DNA of 35,435 nt from Chloroflexota bacterium. Lineage in GTDB: Bacteria; Chloroflexota; Dehalococcoidia; Lucifugimonadales; UBA3495. Positions 15,216 through 22,950 of this stretch are shown here, piece by piece; the first letter of the stretch is position 1; every line of letters starts with the position of its first letter. The notes under the pieces were generated by a model. It saw only the letters and a list, made by a program, of their open reading frames with translations. It was not told the origin of the DNA and did no database searches. The position numbers and the translations under genes are program-made. The stretch is from positions 1-35,435 of the forward strand of contig VXOI01000175.1 in assembly GCA_009840175.1 (NCBI GenBank). Direction: 5' to 3'.

Positions 15216-16379
15216 ATGGATGTTGCAACATTCGAGTGGATTGATACGCCAGCCTTCGTCTATGACGAGCGGGCTATTCATCGCCTCCTCGATCACACCG
15301 CGCCGCTGCGAAACGATGGCCGGTGCCGGGTGCTCTTCGCCGTCAAGTCCTTTTCCTTCGCCCCGGCGCTGCGGGCGATGGCGTCACGGCTGGACGGCTT
15401 CGCGGTCAGTTCGCTGTACGAGGCGCGGCTGGCGCGGAGCGTCATCGGCGACACGGGGTCGGTGCATATCACGACGCCGGGGTTGCGGGGCAATGAGGCC
15501 GACGAAATCGGCTTGCTGTGCGACTACCTGGCCTTCAACTCCCTAGGCCAGTGGGAGATGCACTCCGCGCGATTGCAGAGCCGCGTCAACTGCGGGCTGC
15601 GGGTGAATCCGCAGCTTTCCTTCGCTGACGACTGCCGCTACGACCCCTGTCGCCCGCAGTCCAAGCTGGGCGTGCCGCTGGACGATCTGGCCGCCGTGCT
15701 GGGGAATGGACCGTCTCGTCTGGACGGGGTACGCGGGCTGCTGGTCCACTCCAACTGCGACTCGTCGGACTTCAGGGAACTGCGGGCGACGGTGGAACAG
15801 CTGCAAGTCCAAATCCCCGGCCTGCTGCGACAGGTGGAATGGGTCAACCTGGGCGGCGGCTACCTGTTCGAGGAGGACGGCGAGCCGTGCGGCAACCTGG
15901 ACGACCTGTGCCACGCCATTGACTCTCTGCACTCGCAGTTCGGGGTGGATACGTTCATCGAGCCGGGTTCGGGCCTGATACGAGCCGCCGGGTACTTCGT
16001 CGCCTCGGTGCTGGACCTGTTCCAGAGCGGAGGTGCGACGGTGGCGGTGCTGGACACCACGGTCAACCACATGCCGGAGGTGTTCGAGTACGGCTTCCAG
16101 CCCGACGTGATGGGCCACGACGACGACGCCCCCCAAGAGTACCTGCTGGCGGGTTGCACCTGCTTGGCCGGTGACCTGTTCGGCGCATACCGCTTCCCAG
16201 AGACACTGACCGTGGGCGACAAGGTGGTGTTCAGCAACGCCGGATCATACACGCTGGTCAAGGCCCATACCTTCAACGGCGTGGCTTTGCCGGCGGTATA
16301 TGCGCTGACAACGGGCGACGAGCTGGTCTTGAAAAGCAGCCCGTCCTACGCTGAATACGCCGCCCGCTGGGGCCTGTGA
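15216..16379 (+). CDS. nspC: fold III PLP decarboxylase, carboxynorspermidine decarboxylase-like
   Basis: 387 aa alanine-racemase-fold decarboxylase. The PLP lysine is K44 in FAVKSFSF; the glycine-rich phosphate-binding region is WVNLGGGYLF; EPGSGL and the CTCLAGDLFG motif near residue 314 contribute the second-subunit active site. Length and motif wording fit carboxynorspermidine decarboxylase (NspC), which makes norspermidine or spermidine from the carboxy form, better than LysA. A carboxyspermidine dehydrogenase partner is not in the window. The short intergenic gap before the next gene contains a repeat, so cotranscription with the transglutaminase-like gene is possible. Decarboxylation of a polyamine precursor is likely; the exact substrate is inference. 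Confidence 0.78.
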   Translation: MDVATFEWIDTPAFVYDERAIHRLLDHTAPLRNDGRCRVLFAVKSFSFAPALRAMASRLDGFAVSSLYEARLARSVIGDTGSVHITTPGLRGNEADEIGLLCDYLAFNSLGQWEMHSARLQSRVNCGLRVNPQLSFADDCRYDPCRPQSKLGVPLDDLAAVLGNGPSRLDGVRGLLVHSNCDSSDFRELRATVEQLQVQIPGLLRQVEWVNLGGGYLFEEDGEPCGNLDDLCHAIDSLHSQFGVDTFIEPGSGLIRAAGYFVASVLDLFQSGGATVAVLDTTVNHMPEVFEYGFQPDVMGHDDDAPQEYLLAGCTCLAGDLFGAYRFPETLTVGDKVVFSNAGSYTLVKAHTFNGVALPAVYALTTGDELVLKSSPSYAEYAARWGL

Positions 16380-16399
16380 CTGTCGCCGATGCTCGCGGC

Positions 16400-16428
16400 G
16401 TAGGGGCGGGTTTCAAACCCGCCCCTGC
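16400..16428. repeat. family A 29-bp palindrome, copy 5
   Basis: The right arm ends CCCCTGC instead of CCCCTAC. It lies between the PLP decarboxylase stop and the RBS of the next gene. Confidence 0.92.
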
Positions 16429-16462
16429 AACAGGGCGGAAACCAGGAAGGAGTACCAGATCG

Positions 16463-17881
16463 TTGCTCTCGAAACACCAACACAACGACTCTGTATCCAC
16501 ACGGCAGTGCTCCTTGCGCCTTGAGCCGGAGGACTTGGGCTTGCCCCTGCGTGAGCTGCTGACCCGATACGTCAAGCACGCGCCCATCAAGCAACTGCTG
16601 GCCGAATCGCGGATAACCGAATCGTCCTCCGATGCACTTTACGCGCTGGGGGATTTGGCATACGCCAGCGATGATTGCGGGCGGTTGCGGGATATGTTCG
16701 CTGGCATCGCCTTCACCGACGGCGCGCGCCCCATCGGCCTGAACGACTCGCCCACCGCACACATGGCGCAGGCGTCCGGGCAGGAAGTGGCGGTGGTGGA
16801 CATCGGCATAGACCGCATCGCCTGCGAGTACGACCGCAACTGGCGCGGGTTCCACGCCCGCCGGTGGCGGCACGCCCCTGAACGCTACGCCTCCTTCGTC
16901 CGCGACACGCTGGCCGCCGATCACGGCGAGGCGGGGGCCGACGATGTGATGGAGCTGCGCTCGACAGGGCAGAAGCTGAAGTTCCTGAATTCCTTGGCGT
17001 GGCGCATCTGGAACAGCCAGTTCGAAAACTACTCGCGCTTTGTCGGGCGCAGCCTGGTGTACAAGTCGGGCGACGAAACCATAGACAACATACTGGACGG
17101 CGGCGGGGCCATCTGCTCGGAGAAGGTGCAGGCGCTCAAGTTCCTGACCGACCACTACGGCTTCGAGTCGGATTACGTGCTGGCCGGGCAGGACGCCGAC
17201 GGCCAGTTCCCGGCGGAGAAGCTGCGCGAACTGCTGACCACCTTCGACTTCAGCCTCGCCAAGCGTTATATGCGCTACTGGCAGCACACCGCCCTGCTGT
17301 ACCGGGTCGACGGCGCGCGGGTGCTGGTGGACGCCACCAACGGCAACGTGCCCTTCCTGTTCCTGCAAGACGCCGAGGCCGGCCGCCTGCTGCGCTGCCG
17401 CGATAAGACGCCCCTGCCGGTCAGGATGGTGGAATCCGAGGAGCAGTTCTACTACCACGAGACGCCGCAGGACATCCCGGAGAACCTGTTCTTCGCGCTG
17501 GAAGGCTGGATTCCCTTCTCCGACCTGATGCAGGTATTCGACAACGAGCTGGGGCTGTACCTGTCGGCGGACTACTACGTCGCGCCCATCTCCTACCGCA
17601 GTGAGCGGGAGTACCAGCGCGACCGCGACGAGTTCCTGGAAGTCTGTCGCCGGGGAGGCCTCGAACACTCCGTCACCGGGGAATGGACGCTGGACACCCC
17701 CTTGGGCCGCGCCTTCGCCGAGGCCGAGCCGGGAGTCAGCCGCCGCATCCTGGACGCCCGCAAGCACCTGCTGACCCGCCTGGACGAATGCGACGGGCCG
17801 GGCCACGATGCCGGGCTGGTGGTAATCAAACTCCACCGTCATTCCCGCGAAGGCGGGAATCCAGGGCCTTTCGGCAGATAA
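16463..17881 (+). CDS. transglutaminase-like cysteine protein
   Basis: 472 aa. A papain/transglutaminase-like core is visible: C218 in DGGGAICSEKVQALKFL, H275 in YWQHTALLYRVDG and D290 in VLVDATNGN, in the order Cys-His-Asp used by transglutaminases and arylamine N-acetyltransferases. About 180 residues before it and 130 after it match nothing I know. The start is TTG 16463, chosen because AGGAAGGAG lies 10 nt upstream; a longer frame from 16376 would translate a palindrome. The last 14 or so residues (HSREGGNPGPFGR) come from a family D repeat, so the original stop was probably displaced. Protease, acyltransferase or amine crosslinking are all possible; the neighbouring polyamine-type decarboxylase makes amine use attractive but unproven. 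Confidence 0.65.
   Translation: MLSKHQHNDSVSTRQCSLRLEPEDLGLPLRELLTRYVKHAPIKQLLAESRITESSSDALYALGDLAYASDDCGRLRDMFAGIAFTDGARPIGLNDSPTAHMAQASGQEVAVVDIGIDRIACEYDRNWRGFHARRWRHAPERYASFVRDTLAADHGEAGADDVMELRSTGQKLKFLNSLAWRIWNSQFENYSRFVGRSLVYKSGDETIDNILDGGGAICSEKVQALKFLTDHYGFESDYVLAGQDADGQFPAEKLRELLTTFDFSLAKRYMRYWQHTALLYRVDGARVLVDATNGNVPFLFLQDAEAGRLLRCRDKTPLPVRMVESEEQFYYHETPQDIPENLFFALEGWIPFSDLMQVFDNELGLYLSADYYVAPISYRSEREYQRDRDEFLEVCRRGGLEHSVTGEWTLDTPLGRAFAEAEPGVSRRILDARKHLLTRLDECDGPGHDAGLVVIKLHRHSREGGNPGPFGR
17838..17863. repeat. family D palindrome forming a gene 3' end
   Basis: CATTCCCGC GAA GGCGGGAATCCA type. It is translated as the C-terminal tail of the transglutaminase-like protein. Confidence 0.9.
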
Positions 17882-17908
17882 CAACTTTCTATGAGCAGTA
17901 ACTATGGA

Positions 17909-17930
17909 CTTCCGCGAAGGCGGGAATGAC
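17909..17930. repeat. family D palindrome, partial
   Basis: TTCCGCGAAGGCGGGAATGAC in the 80-nt gap before the SecA-like gene, 46 nt from the previous copy. Confidence 0.8.
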
Positions 17931-17947
17931 GGGGTATTAAACCACGG

Positions 17948-17961
17948 TATAAACTTGCTGC
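17948..17961 (+). promoter_or_regulatory. -10-like element close to the start codon
   Basis: TATAAA at 17948-17953 is followed by eight bases and ATG 17962, with no Shine-Dalgarno. This suggests a leaderless or near-leaderless message for the SecA-like gene. Confidence 0.4.
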
Positions 17962-20925
17962 ATGAGACCTCGCCGACAGACTCCCGCCGCCCTGCTGCCC
18001 CGCATCCGGGCTTACGACTTCACGTCACACCCCGACTCCGGGCTGCGGGCCGAGTTCTCACGCCTGCAATCCCGGCCGGCGGACGTTGCAGCGGATAGCC
18101 TGCTGCCAGAATGCTTCGCCATCGTCGCGGAGGCGGTGGCCCGGCGGCTAGGACTCCGGGCCACCCGCGAGCAACTGCTGGCCGGAATCCACCTGTTCCG
18201 GGGTCGGGTGGTGCAGATGGACGCCGGGGAAGGCAAGACGATTGCTGCCGCCTTTCCCGCCGTGCTTCACGCCCTCATGGGCCATCCGGTTCACGTCGTC
18301 ACCGCCAACGATTATCTCGCCGACCGCGACGCCAAGCTGCTCGCGTCGGTCTACCAGTCCTTCGGCCTCAGCATCGGCGCGGTGCTGCAACACACGGAGG
18401 AAGGGGAGCGGCGGCACGTCTACCGGCGCGACATCGTGTACGGCGCGATGCGCGAGCTGGGGTTCGACTACCTGCGAGACAACCTGAAGTCCGACCCAGC
18501 CCAGCGGGTACAGCGCGAGTTCGGCTTGTCCGGGGCCGTCGCCATCGTTGACGAAACAGACCACGCGCTGATAGACGAAGCCTTCACGCCGATGATCATA
18601 TCCGGCAGCCCCGCGGGCAGCAGCCGAGCCGCCATCCGCGCTGACCGTGCCGTGGCGGAGATGATAAGGGCGCAGCAAGGGAAGGTCAGTGAATTAGCCT
18701 CCGAACTTGAATCGGCTGCCGGTATCAACCCATCCGTCATTCCAGCCCCATCCGTCATTCCCGCTTTCGCGGGAATCCACTTGCTGGCACGGCTCCTGCT
18801 GGCCCAGCCCGACGACCCCGTGCTGCAACAGCGCTTCTCCGCCAACCCTCGCAGCATCAGACGGGCATGGAGTATGGCGGAAGAACGCGACCCGGAACTG
18901 ACCGACGGGCTGTATTACGCCATCCACCCCGGCAGTCGCTTCGTCACCTTGACCGAGAAGGGGCGGGAGTTCCTGGAGCAGCGATTGGGGCTGTTCTATG
19001 ATGCTGGCGAGCTGGGTTCCACTCTGCCGGAGCGCAGCCTGCCGCTGATGGAGCAGCGGCGACGCGCCGGGCGTGTCGCCCGGACTCTGTCGCGCCGCTA
19101 CGGCATGGGCAACCAGGTGCTCCAGTCCCTGCGCGCCCGCCTGCTGCTGAAGCGCGACGTGGACTACCTGGTGGACGGCGACGCCGTGGCGCTGATAGAC
19201 CCGCACACCGGGAGACCCAAGCCTGACAACATCTACCAGCACGGCCTTCAGGCGGCTGTGGAAGCCAAGGAGGGTGTGACTGTGCGCCCGGACTCAGAGA
19301 CGCTGGCCTGGATTTCCGTCTCCGGGTACGTCAGCCTGTACGGTCGTGTGTCCGGCATCACCGGCACCGCCGCGCCCGCCGCCGGGGAGTTCCGCCGCAA
19401 GTACGGGCTGGAGGTGGCGGTGGTTCCGCCGGTCAACCCACCGAAGCGGGCCAATCCGCTTCCCAGAGTGTTCCTGACCCGCGAAGACAAGATCGAGGCG
19501 GTGGCCGACGAAGTGGCAGCGCGTCACCGGATGGGGCAGCCCGTGCTGGCGGCAACGCGGACGGTGGAGCAGTCCGAAGAACTGAGCCGCGAGCTGACCG
19601 GCCGGGGAATCCCCCACCAACTGCTGAACGCGGTGACCACCCACGCCGAGGCCCGCATAGTCCGCGACGCGGGCAGGTTCGGCGCGGTCACCGTGTCCAC
19701 GCCCATGGCCGGCAGGGGAACCGACATCGTCCTGGAACCGGGGCTGAACGCGCGCTTGGCGCAACGCTGTATTGAAGAGATTCACCGGCTGCTGACCCTT
19801 CGACAAGCTCAGGGGGGAGCGGGAGTGGTTGACGTAAGTTGTCTCTCAATTGACCAGGCTGCCATATTGAGGGCGGGTTTGGACGACTCTGGTGAGTTTC
19901 ACACGGCGGACGGGCCAGATGGCGGGCTAAGAGTCACGCTGCGTGGCGGCGATAGCCGGGGCGAAACCCGCAGACTGGATTTCGCCCTGGGCCTGTGCGT
20001 CATCGGCACGGAGATTTACGACTCCCGGCGTGTGGAGCTTCAGCTTCGCGGCAGAAGCGGGCGGCAGGGTGAGTTCGGCCTGGCCCAGACCTTCCTGTCG
20101 CTGGAGGACCGGCTGGTCAACCTGGACGCCGACCGGATACTGAAGCTGTCCGCCTGCCGCCATACCGACGCCGCCGGGCGTGTCTGCTACGCCGGCCCGG
20201 AGGTGGCGCGGCGCATCGAAAGGCTGCAATCCGCCGCCGACCGGGAGGGCGAGGCCCAGCGCGGCCTGATGCAGGACTACGCTGCCGAGTTCGACCGCCA
20301 GATGAGTCTCTACCACCAGCGTCGCCAGGATGTCATTCTGAGCGCAGCGAAGAATCCAACCTCAATGCCGGAACTATGCCGGGAAACGGCGCGTCGAGTG
20401 GCGCCACGGCTGGCGGCGCAACACCTGGCCCTGGATGCCGATGACGACTACCCCCGGCGGTTCGAAAGTCTTGTTGAGGAAGCGCGGCTGGACTTCGGCG
20501 TGGACTGCTCAGGTTTGTACGGAACGGACTTGGCCCGGATGCCCGCGGAGTTGTCGGCGCTGTTCGTCGCCCGGCTGGAACAACAGGTGAGCCGGACGGG
20601 CGAGCGCGCTTTCCCGCGAGTGGCCCGGCTGCTCTGGCTGCAAGTGTGCGGCGAGCTGTGGCCCGCCCACATCGCCGGTCTGCGGGACTCGTTGGCCTCC
20701 CAGTTGTTGAGCAGCCTCAACCACAAGTCGGCGGTGGCGCAATTCATACGCCGCAGCAACGAAGCCTGGCACGAATACTGGGAGTTGGTGGACGCTGAGT
20801 TTCTCTCCCGCCTGATTGCCTTCCCCCTGTCGCCTCCGCCGGAAGAGCCGCCGGTGTCCGTCAGCCGTGAGACGGAGTTGCTGCTGGCCCATCAAGTTCC
20901 CTTCCCCTTGGGAGAGTCAGTCTGA
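17962..20925 (+). CDS. divergent SecA-like translocase ATPase
   Basis: 987 aa. SecA motor motifs in order: Walker A MDAGEGKT (87-93), TANDYLADRDA, YGAMRELGFDYLRDN (160-174), Walker B VDETD (196-200), MIISG, MAGRGTDIV (about 581), and the nucleotide-binding domain 2 run VIGTEIYDSRRVELQLRGRS followed by GRQGEFG (about 697). Changes such as YGAMRELG for the usual YGTNNEFG, and the absence of the C-terminal Zn-binding tail, point to an accessory SecA2-type protein. Three palindromic repeats are translated in frame: residues about 257-273 (PSVIPAPSVIPAFAGIHL), 612-617 (LRQAQG) and 790-799 (ILSAAKNP). They fall between motifs, not in them. It would drive export across the cytoplasmic membrane; the cargo is unknown, and the lipoprotein that follows is a candidate only by position. 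Confidence 0.85.
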   Translation: MRPRRQTPAALLPRIRAYDFTSHPDSGLRAEFSRLQSRPADVAADSLLPECFAIVAEAVARRLGLRATREQLLAGIHLFRGRVVQMDAGEGKTIAAAFPAVLHALMGHPVHVVTANDYLADRDAKLLASVYQSFGLSIGAVLQHTEEGERRHVYRRDIVYGAMRELGFDYLRDNLKSDPAQRVQREFGLSGAVAIVDETDHALIDEAFTPMIISGSPAGSSRAAIRADRAVAEMIRAQQGKVSELASELESAAGINPSVIPAPSVIPAFAGIHLLARLLLAQPDDPVLQQRFSANPRSIRRAWSMAEERDPELTDGLYYAIHPGSRFVTLTEKGREFLEQRLGLFYDAGELGSTLPERSLPLMEQRRRAGRVARTLSRRYGMGNQVLQSLRARLLLKRDVDYLVDGDAVALIDPHTGRPKPDNIYQHGLQAAVEAKEGVTVRPDSETLAWISVSGYVSLYGRVSGITGTAAPAAGEFRRKYGLEVAVVPPVNPPKRANPLPRVFLTREDKIEAVADEVAARHRMGQPVLAATRTVEQSEELSRELTGRGIPHQLLNAVTTHAEARIVRDAGRFGAVTVSTPMAGRGTDIVLEPGLNARLAQRCIEEIHRLLTLRQAQGGAGVVDVSCLSIDQAAILRAGLDDSGEFHTADGPDGGLRVTLRGGDSRGETRRLDFALGLCVIGTEIYDSRRVELQLRGRSGRQGEFGLAQTFLSLEDRLVNLDADRILKLSACRHTDAAGRVCYAGPEVARRIERLQSAADREGEAQRGLMQDYAAEFDRQMSLYHQRRQDVILSAAKNPTSMPELCRETARRVAPRLAAQHLALDADDDYPRRFESLVEEARLDFGVDCSGLYGTDLARMPAELSALFVARLEQQVSRTGERAFPRVARLLWLQVCGELWPAHIAGLRDSLASQLLSSLNHKSAVAQFIRRSNEAWHEYWELVDAEFLSRLIAFPLSPPPEEPPVSVSRETELLLAHQVPFPLGESV
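18731..18779. repeat. family D palindrome inside the SecA-like gene
   Basis: A partial copy (CATCCGTCATTCCAG) is followed by a full one (CATTCCCGC TTTC GCGGGAATCCA). In frame; encodes PSVIPAFAGIHL. Confidence 0.92.
19795..19815. repeat. family C repeat inside the SecA-like gene
   Basis: CCTTCGACAAGCTCAGG core, read in frame as LRQAQG, between MAGRGTDIV and the RGRSGRQG motif. Confidence 0.88.
20329..20357. repeat. family E palindrome inside the SecA-like gene
   Basis: CATTCTGAGCGCAGCGAAGA followed by ATCC. In frame; encodes VILSAAKNP. The only copy of this family in the window. Confidence 0.85.
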
Positions 20926-21007
20926 GGGCGTCCCCAGCGGCAACCGGGAATGACGGCAGTACAGCCCGGCGGTTACAATAGCAACACCCCACCGGAGGGG
21001 AACCGGT

Positions 21008-21805
21008 ATGGCGTGGCGAAAATTCAGGCTTGGCACTGCTCTGTCGTTAGGCGGCATCGTCGCTGCCGCGCCGCTGATTGCGGCCTGCGGCGGGAGCGAG
21101 CCGTCCTACCAGGACTGGGCCGCCACCGACGGGGCCGCCGGGCGCATCAACCTCGACGATGTGCAGCAAGCCTTCAAGAACTCCCAGAGCGCCACCGACT
21201 TTGAGCGGCGCGTCAACGAAATCTACGAAGGCGATGGCCTGGTCCTCATCCGCGCCAGGCAGGACGGTGAGACTCTGACCCTGGAGGGCTGGGAAGACCT
21301 GGACTCCGACAACACCATTGACGATACCAGGGACGACCTGCTTTTCACCATCGTCGAAAACACCGGCGGCGACTACGAAATGCGCGGCTACCACGCCAAC
21401 AGCTACTACCACAGCTATTGGGGGCCGGGCGACTTCCTCTTCACCTACCTGCTTATCTCTGCCATCACCCCCCGGTTCGGCGGATACTACTACACGACGC
21501 CGCCCACCCGCGGGACGGAGATACGCAACCAGCGCACCACCTACCGCAACTCCTCGGCCTACAACAGCCAGGTCAACCGCAACGCCAGCTACAACTCCAG
21601 GCAGGCGTCCTTCGCCGGGTCCCGCTACCAGCAGTCCCGCAGCAACGTAAGCTCCAACCGCAGCAGCTACCAGTCCACTCAGAGAACCAGCGGTGCCTTC
21701 AAGACCAGCAGCACCGTAACCCGCACCAGCTCCGTCCGCTCCTCCTCGCGCAGTTTCGGCGGCTTCGGTGGGGGCGGCGCAATGCGGGTGCGGCGTAGGT
21801 TCTAG
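21008..21805 (+). CDS. lipoprotein with Ser/Arg/Tyr-rich tail
   Basis: 265 aa. Residues 1-27 form a lipoprotein signal peptide (WRKFRLGTALSLGG, lipobox LIAAC with C27). The next 110 residues are a compact acidic domain (LEGWEDLDSDNTIDDTRDDL). From about residue 155 the chain is low complexity, rich in S, R, T, Y, N and Q, and it ends GFGGGGAMRVRRRF. This layout (lipoprotein N-terminus, Ser-rich tail) recalls DUF1190/YjfM-type proteins encoded beside PspA, DUF350 and DUF4178 proteins in other bacteria. GGAGGGGAACC precedes ATG 21008 and TACAAT near 20975 is a plausible -10. The tail may contact the cell wall or bind anionic polymers; that is inference. Confidence 0.75.
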   Translation: MAWRKFRLGTALSLGGIVAAAPLIAACGGSEPSYQDWAATDGAAGRINLDDVQQAFKNSQSATDFERRVNEIYEGDGLVLIRARQDGETLTLEGWEDLDSDNTIDDTRDDLLFTIVENTGGDYEMRGYHANSYYHSYWGPGDFLFTYLLISAITPRFGGYYYTTPPTRGTEIRNQRTTYRNSSAYNSQVNRNASYNSRQASFAGSRYQQSRSNVSSNRSSYQSTQRTSGAFKTSSTVTRTSSVRSSSRSFGGFGGGGAMRVRRRF

Positions 21806-21825
21806 GCATCGGCGGCCCGACTCGA

Positions 21826-22950
21826 ATGCTGGACGAAGGCCCCTTCACGCTCCAGGCCTGCCTAGTCGGCATGGCCCCGGATGACCTCATCCGGATGGAA
21901 CTGCCAAGCGAATACCGCCGCCTGTCCCTGTCCGGCCTGCTGGACCGGGCCTTCCCCGGATCCCCTGAAGAACGCCAGGAAATCGCGGCGCAGTTCGACC
22001 CCGGCACTTGCAATTACCGAGCCAATCCCGATCTTCCCGAAATCTACGCCGTGTTCCTGGCCGCCTGCGATGAATGGCGCGACTGGCGCTGCGCTCTGCG
22101 GGCTACCTCTGCGGACGGAGCCGACGTTGACCTGTCGGCCCCTGTCTCCCGGCTAGTCGCGACTGACACGGACTCGCCGCTGCTGGCGCTGCGACTGGAG
22201 CAGCAGTACCGCGCCCTGGAATACGCCGTGCGCCACGGCTTCTGGCCCGACCGCTGGGCGCTGCTGGACTGGATGCGCTCGCTGACCGCCCTCTACTTCC
22301 TCGACAAGCACGAAGTCACTCTGGATTCCCTCTCCCTCCGGGGGAGGGTTAGGGTGGGGGCGTTATCCCACTCCGCTCCTGCGTTGCGCGATGCGCTGGC
22401 CTCCCTGCAATCCCAGGGCCTGATAGCCGCGACACCCCCGGAAAATCCCTCTCTCCCGGAGGGAGAGGATCAGGATGAGGACGTCCCGGGCGACGCGGCC
22501 CCCTACTCCATCACCCTGCTGGGACGCCGCTTCATCGCCGGGCTGCTGACCGAGACCGAGTCGCTGATAGACCAGTACGACCACTACAAGGACACCATGG
22601 TTGACCTCGACCGGGAGGCGGCGGAGTTCGACACCGGACGGGGCGCAGACCTGCGGGTGGCGGCGTTCCTTGCCGAGGGACTGGACCCCATCCGCGCCGT
22701 ATTCCTGCTGCGGCTGTATGACGGTGCCTTCGATCACCGCCTCCGCGACTGGCAGGACGCCATCGAGGGAGAGGAGTTCTACGAGGGCATCCTGGAGCCC
22801 GTGGTCAACCGCGACGGGGCAACCCCCGAAGCCATGGAACTGGTCATCGAAAGCGGCCTCTCTTGGTTAGAGGAACAGCAGGAGCAGGCCCGCCGGGAGG
22901 CCGCCGAGCAGGAAATCCTGCGGCGGGTCGAGGGGGAGGGTGCTCCTTAG
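21826..22950 (+). CDS. unknown protein with two in-frame repeat insertions
   Basis: 374 aa, mostly helical and acidic, with no signal peptide and no family I recognise. Residues about 180-240 (ALRDALASLQSQGLI, then ITLLGRRFIAGLLTETESLI) have a winged-helix flavour, and the C-terminus is a charged helix (LEEQQEQARREAAEQEILRR). Two family B palindromes are translated at about 168-180 (SLSLRGRVRVG) and 207-214 (NPSLPEGE), interrupting the middle region. It starts 20 nt after the lipoprotein stop without a visible RBS, so translational coupling is likely. Its TAG overlaps the stop of the convergent DUF350 gene. Context suggests a cytoplasmic partner of the envelope-stress locus. Confidence 0.65.
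   Translation: MLDEGPFTLQACLVGMAPDDLIRMELPSEYRRLSLSGLLDRAFPGSPEERQEIAAQFDPGTCNYRANPDLPEIYAVFLAACDEWRDWRCALRATSADGADVDLSAPVSRLVATDTDSPLLALRLEQQYRALEYAVRHGFWPDRWALLDWMRSLTALYFLDKHEVTLDSLSLRGRVRVGALSHSAPALRDALASLQSQGLIAATPPENPSLPEGEDQDEDVPGDAAPYSITLLGRRFIAGLLTETESLIDQYDHYKDTMVDLDREAAEFDTGRGADLRVAAFLAEGLDPIRAVFLLRLYDGAFDHRLRDWQDAIEGEEFYEGILEPVVNRDGATPEAMELVIESGLSWLEEQQEQARREAAEQEILRRVEGEGAP
22327..22360. repeat. family B palindrome inside the unknown gene, copy 1
   Basis: CCCTCTCCCTCCGGGGGAGGG followed by TTAGGGTGGGGG, in frame. Confidence 0.88.
22447..22475. repeat. family B palindrome inside the unknown gene, copy 2
   Basis: CCCTCTCTCCC GGA GGGAGAGGATCAGGA, 86 nt after copy 1, in frame. Confidence 0.85.

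Noticed and set aside
16376-16462. Upstream extension of the transglutaminase-like protein
   Set aside because: It would overlap the previous stop and translate a family A palindrome; the TTG at 16463 has a strong RBS.
16346-17884. Long minus-strand frame (about 510 codons) opposite the transglutaminase-like gene
   Set aside because: It is antisense to a gene with a recognisable Cys-His-Asp core; its own translation has no family features and is a GC-rich shadow.
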